From: Planctomycetaceae bacterium
GTDB taxonomy: Bacteria > Planctomycetota > MHYJ01 > SBBU01
Assembly (NCBI GenBank): GCA_005239585.1
Contig: SBBU01000097.1
Coordinates: 1 to 5,204 of the forward strand
Length of the DNA stretch: 5,204 nt
Reading direction: 5' to 3'
Position 1 is the first letter of the stretch. Each line of letters opens with the position of its first letter. Below are positions 1 to 5,204 of this stretch, in pieces. The translations under genes and the position numbers were made by a program. The notes under the pieces were generated by a model, which did not search any database, was not told the DNA's origin, and saw nothing but the letters and a program-made list of their open reading frames with translations.

Positions 1-14
1 TATAATAGAAAAGA

Positions 15-1829
15 ATGACACACGAAGCTGGACAAGAACACATACACCCTGAACCAAAAGGATTCCTAAAGAAGTATATCTTCTCAATGGACCATAAGGT
101 CATTGGCAAGCAATATCTCTTCACTGCATTGTTCTTTCTGGTTGTCGGTGGACTCTTTGCGATGATTATAAGATGGCAGCTTGCATATCCGAAGCAGGAG
201 GTCCCGGTAATAAGCTCCATTGCAAAAGCAACGTTTCTTGTGGACAGTCAGGGAAAAGTAGGCGGACAGGAATATGCAGGTCTTGTAACAATGCACGGCA
301 CCTTGATGATCTTCTTCGTTATCATCCCAATACTTGTCGGCGCCTTTGGGAATTTCCTGATTCCGTTGCATGTCGGTGCCCGGGATGTCGCCTTTCCTTT
401 TATAAATATGCTCTCATATCAATTCTTTTTTCTTGCCTCTGTTACTATTATTTGCTCTTTCTTCGTGGACAAGGCGGTAGCAGCGGCGGGATGGACAGGG
501 TATCCACCTCTTAGTACAAGCGGAATAGCTGGTGCAGGAACATATTGGGGACAAATATTTTGGTTATTATCTCTGATATTCTTGGGGACATCTTCGATAC
601 TCGGCGGGTTCAACTTTATGGTAACAATTGTCAAGATGAGGGCGCCGGGACTAGGCTGGAGCAAGCTGCCTCTTACCACATGGGCACAGTTTATAACCTC
701 GGTGTTCCAGCTCCTAGCAACTCCGGTTCTTGCCGCAGCGCTTATTATGCAGCTTCTTGATATGACACTTGGCACAAACTTTTTCCGTCCGGCAGGTATT
801 CAGTTTGGAAACGAAAATATCAGAGAGATCGGAGGCGGTCATCCGCTTCTCTGGCAGCATATATTCTGGTTCTATTCTCATCCTGCAGTCTACATCCTTG
901 TTTTGCCTGCGATGGGTATGGCGTCCGATTTAATGGCTACATTTGCCAGAAAACCTATATTCGGCTACACCATGATGGTTGCCTCGCTGTGCACGATAAT
1001 GGGCCTTGGATTCATGGTGTGGGGCCATCATATGTTTTTAAGCGGCATGAATCCTTATGTTGGAATGGCATTTATGATCTCAACCATGATGATTGCGCTT
1101 CCATCAGGAGTCAAGGTCTTCAACTGGCTTGCGACAATTTGGGGAGGGTCTATTCGATTCACAGCCTCTATGCTCTTTGCTGTAAGTTTTGTAGCGATGT
1201 TCATAATTGGCGGACTAAGCGGACTATTCATGGCGGCAACTCCTGTGGATATTTTCATACATGATACCTACTACATTGTTGCACACTTTCATTATGTTGT
1301 GTTCGGTGGTACTTTGATGGCAGTATTTGGCGCTATCTATTTCTGGTTCCCCAAGATGTTTGGACGCATGATGAGTGAATTTTGGGGCAAGGTGCATTGG
1401 TTCTTGACGTTTGTAGCGTTTAATCTCACTTTTTTTCCCATGCATATACTCGGTGAAGCGGGGCACATGAGGCGAATAGCAGATCCTTCAGAGTATCCGT
1501 TTTTGCAGCCATATCTGTCGTGGAATGTTTTTATCAGTCATTCTGCGTGGCTTCTCGGTGCATCACAGCTTATTTTCCTGTTGAATTTTTTCCTCAGCAT
1601 GAAATTTGGTAAAAAGTCTGAGATAAATCCTTGGCAGTCGAATACACTCGAGTGGACAACTGCCTCGCCAGTTCCGTATTACAACTATGAAAGGATACCA
1701 AAGGTATACAATGGACCTTATGAGTACAACACATCTGCGGCAAATGGTCGCGGCGATTGGTTGCCTCAGAATGAACCCCCCAATGGACATGGTCAGGGGG
1801 AAACTAAAGGAGGCCACGGGAAACACTAA
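15..1829 (+). CDS. ctaD: Cytochrome c oxidase subunit I, A2-type heme-copper oxidase
   Basis: This is the catalytic subunit of an aa3/caa3-type terminal oxidase. It reduces O2 to water at heme a3/CuB in the cytoplasmic membrane and pumps protons. The 604 residues show the multi-span pattern of the family. Visible ligands are His94 (low-spin heme, in MHGT), His289 plus His338-His339 (CuB), and His424 and His426 in HDTYYIVAHFHY (heme a3 and low-spin heme). Tyr293 is the probable His-Tyr crosslink residue, Lys367 (SGVKVFNW) fits the K-channel lysine, and Asp124 (GARDVAFP) fits the D-channel entry. The active-site helix reads FWFYSHPAVY: Ala291 stands where A1 enzymes have Glu, with Tyr287-Ser288 before it, which is the A2 signature. 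The hydrophilic C-terminal tail (about 530-604) ends rich in Gly and His. The stop overlaps the ctaE start. The ATG at 15 has only a weak purine-rich stretch upstream, and the upstream context is cut off. The family call is near certain. Confidence 0.97.
   Translation: MTHEAGQEHIHPEPKGFLKKYIFSMDHKVIGKQYLFTALFFLVVGGLFAMIIRWQLAYPKQEVPVISSIAKATFLVDSQGKVGGQEYAGLVTMHGTLMIFFVIIPILVGAFGNFLIPLHVGARDVAFPFINMLSYQFFFLASVTIICSFFVDKAVAAAGWTGYPPLSTSGIAGAGTYWGQIFWLLSLIFLGTSSILGGFNFMVTIVKMRAPGLGWSKLPLTTWAQFITSVFQLLATPVLAAALIMQLLDMTLGTNFFRPAGIQFGNENIREIGGGHPLLWQHIFWFYSHPAVYILVLPAMGMASDLMATFARKPIFGYTMMVASLCTIMGLGFMVWGHHMFLSGMNPYVGMAFMISTMMIALPSGVKVFNWLATIWGGSIRFTASMLFAVSFVAMFIIGGLSGLFMAATPVDIFIHDTYYIVAHFHYVVFGGTLMAVFGAIYFWFPKMFGRMMSEFWGKVHWFLTFVAFNLTFFPMHILGEAGHMRRIADPSEYPFLQPYLSWNVFISHSAWLLGASQLIFLLNFFLSMKFGKKSEINPWQSNTLEWTTASPVPYYNYERIPKVYNGPYEYNTSAANGRGDWLPQNEPPNGHGQGETKGGHGKH
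1806..1813 (+). promoter_or_regulatory. Shine-Dalgarno-like sequence for ctaE
   Basis: AAAGGAGG lies inside the end of ctaD, 15 nt before the ctaE ATG. That is longer than the usual 5-9 nt. A closer GGG (1818-1820) is a weaker alternative. With the TAATG stop/start overlap at 1827-1831, translational coupling (ribosomes terminating on ctaD and restarting) is likely. Confidence 0.5.
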
Positions 1830-2425
1830 TGTCAGAAACAACAGCAACAGCAGTTTCAGAAAAGCAGGAGGCATACTACAGGGCCAAGTTTGGCATGTGG
1901 CTTTTTCTTGCCTCAGAGATAATGTTCTTTTCTGGTTTTATTTGTGCATATATAGTTCTTAGAAACAGACCGGAAAACCTGATGATCGCTCTCAAATCTC
2001 AGGAGCATCTGGACAAGATCTTGGGCGCAATAAACACAGGTGTCCTCATCTTGAGCAGTCTCACAATGGCTCTCGCTGTAGCCGCCGCTCAGCGTGGAAA
2101 TGCAAAGGGTCTGAGATTATTCTTGTTCTTTACCATACTCCTTGGAGCTACGTTTTTGGTGATAAAAGGTTTTGAGTATAGCGCCAAGTTTTCGCATGGT
2201 GATTATCCCTCGAAAAACTTTTTCTATGGCTGTTATTTTACTCTTACAGGTTTCCACGGACTGCACGTTATAGGCGGCATTGTGCTCATGATAATTTTAT
2301 TGCTTCTTTCGTTTGCAGGAAAATTCAGGGAAAAAAGTACTGCAATAGAGCTAAGCGGACTATACTGGCACTTTGTTGATATCGTGTGGATATTCCTTTT
2401 CCCTATGCTTTATCTGCTTTATTGA
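1829..2425 (+). CDS. ctaE: Cytochrome c oxidase subunit III
   Basis: This is the non-catalytic integral membrane subunit that stabilises subunit I and its proton uptake. Its 198 residues have five predicted membrane spans (about 19-44, 65-87, 95-113, 133-160, 176-197). That is the short bacterial form, lacking the first two helices of the seven-helix type. Family motifs visible are FLASEIMFF with the conserved Glu30, the KGFEY segment (113-117), FHGLHV (142-147) and YWHFVDIVWIFLF (179-191). The ATG at 1829 overlaps the ctaD stop by one base, a classic coupled arrangement. The length and start fit the family, and nothing looks broken. Confidence 0.96.
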   Translation: MSETTATAVSEKQEAYYRAKFGMWLFLASEIMFFSGFICAYIVLRNRPENLMIALKSQEHLDKILGAINTGVLILSSLTMALAVAAAQRGNAKGLRLFLFFTILLGATFLVIKGFEYSAKFSHGDYPSKNFFYGCYFTLTGFHGLHVIGGIVLMIILLLLSFAGKFREKSTAIELSGLYWHFVDIVWIFLFPMLYLLY

Positions 2426-2427
2426 GG
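2424..2427 (+). promoter_or_regulatory. Shine-Dalgarno sequence that sets the ctaF start
   Basis: GAGG overlaps the TGA stop of ctaE and sits 6 nt before ATG 2434. This supports 2434 rather than the in-frame ATG at 2386, which lies inside ctaE and would add 16 residues merely read from its last codons in another frame. Confidence 0.7.
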
Positions 2428-2433
2428 TTAAAG

Positions 2434-2745
2434 ATGTCAAGTGTTGTTAAAACTAGGGTATATATAACCATATGGATAATATTAATGATTTTCACTGTTA
2501 TCACTGTAGCAGCTTCATGGATAAAGCCATTTTCATTTGCGAACTTGATGATTGGTCTGGCAATAGCCATGATAAAGGTCTCAATTGTCGCCCTCTTTTT
2601 TATGCACTTAAAATATGAGGACAAGCTATTCTATATAACAGCCCTCTTCCCGCTGCTTTTGTTCTGCATAATGCTTGCATTCAGTATGTCTGATCTTTAT
2701 TACGTGGCTGAAGTGCCGCCGGCAGCCACACCCCATTCGCACTGA
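2434..2745 (+). CDS. ctaF: Cytochrome c oxidase subunit IV (prokaryotic COX4 family)
   Basis: This is the small accessory membrane subunit of the oxidase, with no cofactor of its own. The 103 residues form three predicted spans (about 8-28, 35-57, 64-88). The second span carries the family hallmark, a lysine (Lys48) followed by FMHL (56-59) and a charged loop. The C-terminus is short and hydrophilic and ends in HSH. It starts 8 nt after the ctaE stop, so it is the last gene of the oxidase operon seen here. No hairpin terminator can fit in the 3 nt before the convergent gene on the other strand. Assignment rests on size, topology, the FMHL motif and gene order I-III-IV. Confidence 0.9.
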   Translation: MSSVVKTRVYITIWIILMIFTVITVAASWIKPFSFANLMIGLAIAMIKVSIVALFFMHLKYEDKLFYITALFPLLLFCIMLAFSMSDLYYVAEVPPAATPHSH

Positions 2746-2748
2746 ACT

Positions 2749-3162
2749 TCATCTCTTCTTCGGGATAGTTGCCTTTAACCATTCTGTAAAGGTTTTCCCT
2801 TCTATCGTTACATCGTTCCAATCTGAGCTCGATAGGCCAAGGCTTACGATTTGAGGGCTAGGTCTATGTTTATAGTCATAGGCATAGACAATGAATCCTT
2901 CATTTCCGATCCCTACCAGACCCCTGAACCATCTAAAAAGGGGCATTGTTTTGTTGAGACTAGGAATTTCTTTAACCGACCATAGCCCTTTCCAGGGTTT
3001 TTTTGCAGGTGTCCCTGCAGTTTCAAGGAGGAATTTTCTATAGTCATCTGGCAAGGTAACATTTAGCGCCCTCTCTATCTCCCATATTTCTTCTTCTGTA
3101 GCGCAGGTCCCCGGTCTCCACCCACACTGCATCATCTCTTTTATGAGTTCCTTAATCTCCAT
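2749..3162 (-). CDS. SMI1/KNR4 (SUKH) family protein
   Basis: This is a soluble 137-residue protein without a signal peptide or membrane span. Residues 22-50 carry the SUKH core pattern: an acidic helix (EEEIWEIERAL), then LPDDYRKFLLE and a turn glycine. The GNEGFIVYAYD segment (86-96) and the C-terminal WLK region complete a typical single-domain length. SUKH proteins are known as immunity proteins of polymorphic toxin systems and also occur as stand-alone proteins of unknown role. No toxin gene is adjacent here, so the function is open. An in-frame TAA lies just upstream of the ATG at 3162, so no earlier ATG is possible. The Shine-Dalgarno match is weak (GGGG, 12 nt away). The gene converges on ctaF with 3 nt between the stops and diverges from the gene at 3286, so it is its own transcription unit. 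Confidence 0.85.
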   Translation of the reverse strand: MEIKELIKEMMQCGWRPGTCATEEEIWEIERALNVTLPDDYRKFLLETAGTPAKKPWKGLWSVKEIPSLNKTMPLFRWFRGLVGIGNEGFIVYAYDYKHRPSPQIVSLGLSSSDWNDVTIEGKTFTEWLKATIPKKR

Positions 3163-3248
3163 ATGTGAATATTACCCCACATCCTATAAAATTTCATCAT
3201 GTCGAGTGAACTAGGTGTGAAAAATCTATGGACTATGTAGAACGTGGC

Positions 3249-3279
3249 TTGAAATCTCGTTCAAAAATAGCTCTAATAT
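3249..3279 (+). promoter_or_regulatory. Weak candidate promoter for the downstream cluster
   Basis: In the 123-nt divergent intergenic region, TTGAAA (3249-3254) precedes TAATAT (3274-3279) with a 19-nt spacer. The -35 is a good match, while the -10 matches 4 of 6 and the spacer is long. If used, transcription would start close to ATG 3286. A second candidate, TTGACA (3289-3294) with AACAAT (3311-3316), lies inside the first small gene. On the other strand only a poor element for the SUKH gene (TATAGG, about 3182-3187) is visible. All of these are guesses from consensus. Confidence 0.25.
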
Positions 3280-3285
3280 GCAAGG

Positions 3286-3507
3286 ATGTTGACAGGTCTT
3301 AATTTCCTTAAACAATGTTCGATGTGCAAGGAAAGTCTTTCTTCGGGGCAAGACTCGTTAAGCCAGTTAGCAATGGGATTTGGGTTTAGCATCTACTTTA
3401 TGCTCCTGGCTCTTGGTGGGACACTTGCCTTTGTGATTTTTATGGTTGTTCGCGAATCAAAAAGAAAGGCACGAACCAGTTCATCATCCAATTTTTCGGA
3501 GGGTTAG
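3286..3507 (+). CDS. Small single-span membrane protein with CxxC motif
   Basis: This 73-residue protein is not one I can name. Residues 11-14 are CSMC, followed by a polar stretch, a single membrane span (about 32-55) and a basic tail (RESKRKAR) rich in serine at the end. The positive-inside rule puts the tail in the cytoplasm and the CxxC outside, the side where CuA and cupredoxins work. Small CxxC proteins with this layout occur near cytochrome oxidase and Sco-type genes in several bacterial groups; that is recollection, not a search. Its stop directly abuts the start of the next gene, suggesting one operon. The start is uncertain: AAGG touches ATG 3286 with no spacer. The internal ATG 3322 would remove the first cysteine, and TTG 3289 is also possible. 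An in-frame stop at 3274 bounds the frame. Confidence 0.65.
   Translation: MLTGLNFLKQCSMCKESLSSGQDSLSQLAMGFGFSIYFMLLALGGTLAFVIFMVVRESKRKARTSSSSNFSEG
3498..3503 (+). promoter_or_regulatory. Strong Shine-Dalgarno for the tandem cupredoxin gene
   Basis: GGAGGG lies 4 nt before ATG 3508, within the last codons of the preceding small gene. This fixes the start of the 452-residue protein, right where a signal peptide begins. Confidence 0.75.
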
Positions 3508-4866
3508 ATGAAAAGTGGTTTAATTTTGGCGCTTGCTCTTCTCCTTGTTAGCGGTGGCTATCAGGATAATAACGATTTAAATGCGTCGTTAGCGCAGAGA
3601 CTTGGTGGGGTAAAAGGAAAAATTCTACTTGATGGATTGGCTCCAATACCTAAAGAGATAGCTCCAGAAAAATGTAAGGACTGTGAAGATGAGGCCAAGA
3701 AGGGTAATAAGCCTTATGCAGAGTCATTGATCACTAACAAAAATGGCACTTTAAAAAATGTACTAGTATATGTGAAAACAGGTCTTGAGAAACAGTCATT
3801 CTCTCCATCAGAGGAGATGCGAATAATAGATCAGAAACTTTGCAAATATGAACCGCATGTAATCTGTTTAATGGCAGGAGAAACGCTCGATATACGAAAC
3901 AGTGACGGCTGTGACCATAACATCAACGGTTCAACTGAGAATAATGGTACTTTTAATTTTATGCAGACGACAAGAGGTAAAACTGATCCGAAGAAATTTG
4001 AGAAACCAGAACCAAAACCATTTAAGGTAAAATGTAACATTCACGATTGGATGGAGGCTTGGATTCATGTGCTCCCTCATCCAAAGTTTGCCGTTACTGG
4101 TGATGACGGATCGTTTGATATTTCTGGTCTTCCAGCAGGGAAATATACGCTAGAGGCATGGCATGAGAGACTGGGTACCTTGACAAAAGAGATTGAAGTT
4201 AAAGAAAGTTCATCAGAAGCTTGTGACTTTACATTCGTCAGGGCCGGGAAGGTTAAAGGCAAGGTTGCCTTTGAGGGCAAGGCGCCAGAACCAACTGAAG
4301 TAAAACCATCCAAGTGTACTGACTGCCAAAAGCTTAAAATCCTAAAGGAATGCACCATGGTGAATAAAAATAACACACTAAAAAATGCTGTCGTCTATGT
4401 AAAAAAGGGACTAGAGCGATATCTTATACCGACATCAAATGAGACGCGTACACTAGAGAGAGCAAGCGGTAAATTTAGTCCGCATGTTGTGGCTTTGATG
4501 GCCGGCGAGACGCTGGAGGTGAAAAGCTCAGACACATGCACATGCAATATGAAGATCACGCCGCAGAAAAACAAGGCTGTAAATCTCACTCAGCAGAAAG
4601 GTTCGGTTGAGAAAGTAACCTTTGAGAAACCAGAACCAAAACCATTTAAGGTTGAGAGCGATCATGAATCTGTCGAGGCATGGATACATGTGTTGTCCCA
4701 CTCAAAGTTTGCTATAACTGGCGACGAGGGTACATTTGAGATTTCAGGGCTTCCTCCGGGAAAGTTTACAATAGAAGTTTGGCATGAGGAATTAGGGACA
4801 CAAACACAGGATGTAACGGTAAAAGATAAAGAAGTATCTGAAGCGACGTTTACATTCAAAAAGTAA
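3508..4866 (+). CDS. Exported tandem cupredoxin / carboxypeptidase-regulatory-like protein
   Basis: This 452-residue protein has a hydrophobic signal sequence (about 1-17) and two homologous units, residues 35-243 and 249-450. Each unit has a CxxC near its start (Cys56/59 and Cys270/273), a conserved LKN-V-VYVK strand, a PHV...MAGETL segment, a cupredoxin-like copper region, and then a carboxypeptidase-regulatory / transthyretin-like module (TGD-G-F-ISGLP-GK-T-E-WHE). Unit 1 has the mononuclear copper pattern His137 (DHN), Cys176, His179 and Met182 (CNIHDWM). Unit 2 keeps only His386; the other positions are Cys346, Ser384 and Val389, with one residue deleted. Relatives of this fold are often annotated as methylamine utilization protein or carboxypeptidase regulatory-like protein. 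The signal peptide reads LLLVSGGYQ, with glycine where a lipobox cysteine would be expected. Its role may be extracytoplasmic electron transfer or copper binding for the nearby oxidase; this is inferred from domain type and position. Confidence 0.85.
   Translation: MKSGLILALALLLVSGGYQDNNDLNASLAQRLGGVKGKILLDGLAPIPKEIAPEKCKDCEDEAKKGNKPYAESLITNKNGTLKNVLVYVKTGLEKQSFSPSEEMRIIDQKLCKYEPHVICLMAGETLDIRNSDGCDHNINGSTENNGTFNFMQTTRGKTDPKKFEKPEPKPFKVKCNIHDWMEAWIHVLPHPKFAVTGDDGSFDISGLPAGKYTLEAWHERLGTLTKEIEVKESSSEACDFTFVRAGKVKGKVAFEGKAPEPTEVKPSKCTDCQKLKILKECTMVNKNNTLKNAVVYVKKGLERYLIPTSNETRTLERASGKFSPHVVALMAGETLEVKSSDTCTCNMKITPQKNKAVNLTQQKGSVEKVTFEKPEPKPFKVESDHESVEAWIHVLSHSKFAITGDEGTFEISGLPPGKFTIEVWHEELGTQTQDVTVKDKEVSEATFTFKK
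3610..4236 (+). repeat. Internal protein repeat, unit 1 (copper ligands intact)
   Basis: Codons 35-243 are the first of two homologous units. The unit starts VKGK and runs through the cupredoxin-like part and the regulatory-like part to FTF. Putative copper ligands His137, Cys176, His179 and Met182 are all present, and an extra Cys112 sits in the DQKLCKY segment. Confidence 0.85.
3997..4028 (+). repeat. 32-bp direct repeat, copy 1
   Basis: A tract encoding FEKPEPKPFK (codons 164-173) plus two bases of the next codon. It is identical base for base to 4621-4652, and the flanking bases differ on both sides. Confidence 0.95.
4252..4857 (+). repeat. Internal protein repeat, unit 2 (degenerate copper site)
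   Basis: Codons 249-450 repeat unit 1 and begin with VKGK again. The NSDGCDHN segment has become SSDTCTCN, and the CNIHDWM segment has become SDHESV with a one-residue deletion. Three of the four copper ligands of unit 1 are thereby replaced (His to Cys, Cys to Ser, Met to Val). Cys112 of unit 1 also has no counterpart. Confidence 0.85.
4621..4652 (+). repeat. 32-bp direct repeat, copy 2
   Basis: Second copy of the tract at 3997-4028, offset by 624 bp (208 codons), in the same reading frame and at the equivalent place in unit 2 (codons 372-381). Confidence 0.95.
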
Positions 4867-4883
4867 TCAGCGTGTAGGTTTTT

Positions 4884-4888
4884 GGGAG
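4884..4888 (+). promoter_or_regulatory. Shine-Dalgarno for the lipoprotein gene
   Basis: GGGAG lies 5 nt before ATG 4894, in the 27-nt gap after the preceding gene. No terminator hairpin is visible in that gap, so the two genes are probably co-transcribed. Confidence 0.65.
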
Positions 4889-4893
4889 AGTGT

Positions 4894-5204
4894 ATGAAAC
4901 CTGTATATTTCTTAATAATATCTTTCTTGCTGGTTGTAGGATGCGGGAAGCAGGAGAGCACTGGCAATCAGGAAGATAAAAAGAACGGACACGATAATGT
5001 CACAGACACAAAGCTTATAGATATTGGGTCATTAGATTCCTCTGAGTTCGGTACCATAACCGGAAAGATACTCTTTGAAGGTACACCTCCTACACTTGGA
5101 TTTTATAGCAATATTACAAAGTGTAACAAATGTGAAAAGGAAGATAAGGAAGGAAGAAAAATTCCAAAGGAAACACTAGTGGTTGGTAAGGAGAAAGGTA
5201 TAAA
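4894..5204 (+). CDS. Lipoprotein paralogue of the cupredoxin-like protein (3' end missing)
   Basis: The frame is open to the window end (103 full codons). The N-terminus is a lipoprotein signal peptide: Lys2, a hydrophobic stretch, then lipobox VVGC with Cys17 as the lipidated residue, followed by a polar linker (about 18-52). From residue 55 the sequence matches the start of both units of the preceding protein. It has a GKILFEGTPP strand like GKILLDGLAP, then CNKC (Cys77 and Cys80) at the place of their CxxC pairs, then a Lys/Glu-rich stretch. The copper-ligand region lies beyond the window, so whether this copy is competent cannot be seen. It is likely a membrane-anchored member of the same family, in one operon with its neighbour. 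Confidence 0.8.
   Translation, partial: MKPVYFLIISFLLVVGCGKQESTGNQEDKKNGHDNVTDTKLIDIGSLDSSEFGTITGKILFEGTPPTLGFYSNITKCNKCEKEDKEGRKIPKETLVVGKEKGI

Noticed and set aside
1..6. TATAAT at the very start, resembling a -10 promoter element before ctaD
   Set aside because: It would place the transcript start almost at the ATG, no -35 can be seen because the window begins here, and ctaD normally follows subunit II in an operon. A chance A/T-rich match is more likely.
2386..2433. Longer ctaF start giving 16 extra residues
   Set aside because: The extra part lies wholly within ctaE in another frame, has no ribosome site, and ATG 2434 has a well-spaced GAGG and matches the family length.
3004..3019. 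Inverted repeat TGCAGG / CCTGCA with a 4-nt loop as a terminator for the oxidase operon
   Set aside because: The stem is only 6 bp, on the + strand the T-run precedes rather than follows it, and it sits in the SUKH coding sequence.
3831..4967. Several open frames on the minus strand opposite the cupredoxin-like genes
   Set aside because: They overlap strongly supported plus-strand genes, mirror each other because of the internal repeat, and show no recognisable domain or ribosome site.
3673..5132. CxxC motifs as heme c binding sites
   Set aside because: None of the three pairs is followed by histidine, so there is no CxxCH, and the surrounding fold is cupredoxin-like rather than cytochrome c.

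Overview
The window looks like part of a chromosome from a Gram-negative-type, aerobically respiring bacterium of moderate to low G+C. It carries the tail of a heme-copper cytochrome c oxidase operon followed by a cluster of predicted exported, copper-protein-like genes. Subunit I is of the A2 type: a YS motif replaces the glutamate of the A1 proton channel, as described for Rhodothermus marinus caa3. This type, next to cupredoxin / carboxypeptidase-regulatory-like proteins, is reminiscent of Planctomycetota and related phyla. That taxonomic hint is an inference and weak; no rRNA or other marker is present.

Layout. Bases 15-2745 (+) hold three tightly packed genes for oxidase subunits I (ctaD), III (ctaE) and IV (ctaF). 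They are joined by a 1-nt stop/start overlap and an 8-nt gap. Subunit II, which carries CuA, is not in the window and is expected upstream. Bases 2749-3162 (-) hold a SMI1/KNR4 (SUKH) family gene that converges on ctaF with only 3 nt between the stop codons. Bases 3163-3285 are a short divergent intergenic region with weak promoter-like elements. Bases 3286-5204 (+) hold a second gene set: a 73-residue single-span membrane protein with a CxxC motif, a 452-residue exported protein made of two tandem cupredoxin-like plus carboxypeptidase-regulatory-like units, and the start of a paralogous lipoprotein cut off by the window end.

How the parts may work together. The oxidase reduces O2 at a heme a3/CuB centre in the membrane. 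The downstream proteins are predicted to lie on the outer face of the membrane. At least the first cupredoxin-like unit keeps a full His-Cys-His-Met ligand set of a mononuclear copper site. Electron donation to, or copper handling for, the oxidase is therefore plausible but not shown. The points most worth a second look are the second cupredoxin unit, which lost three of its four copper ligands; the 32-bp identical tract shared by the two units just before that loss; the signal peptide whose lipobox cysteine appears replaced by glycine; and the CxxC pair recurring in every protein of the downstream cluster.
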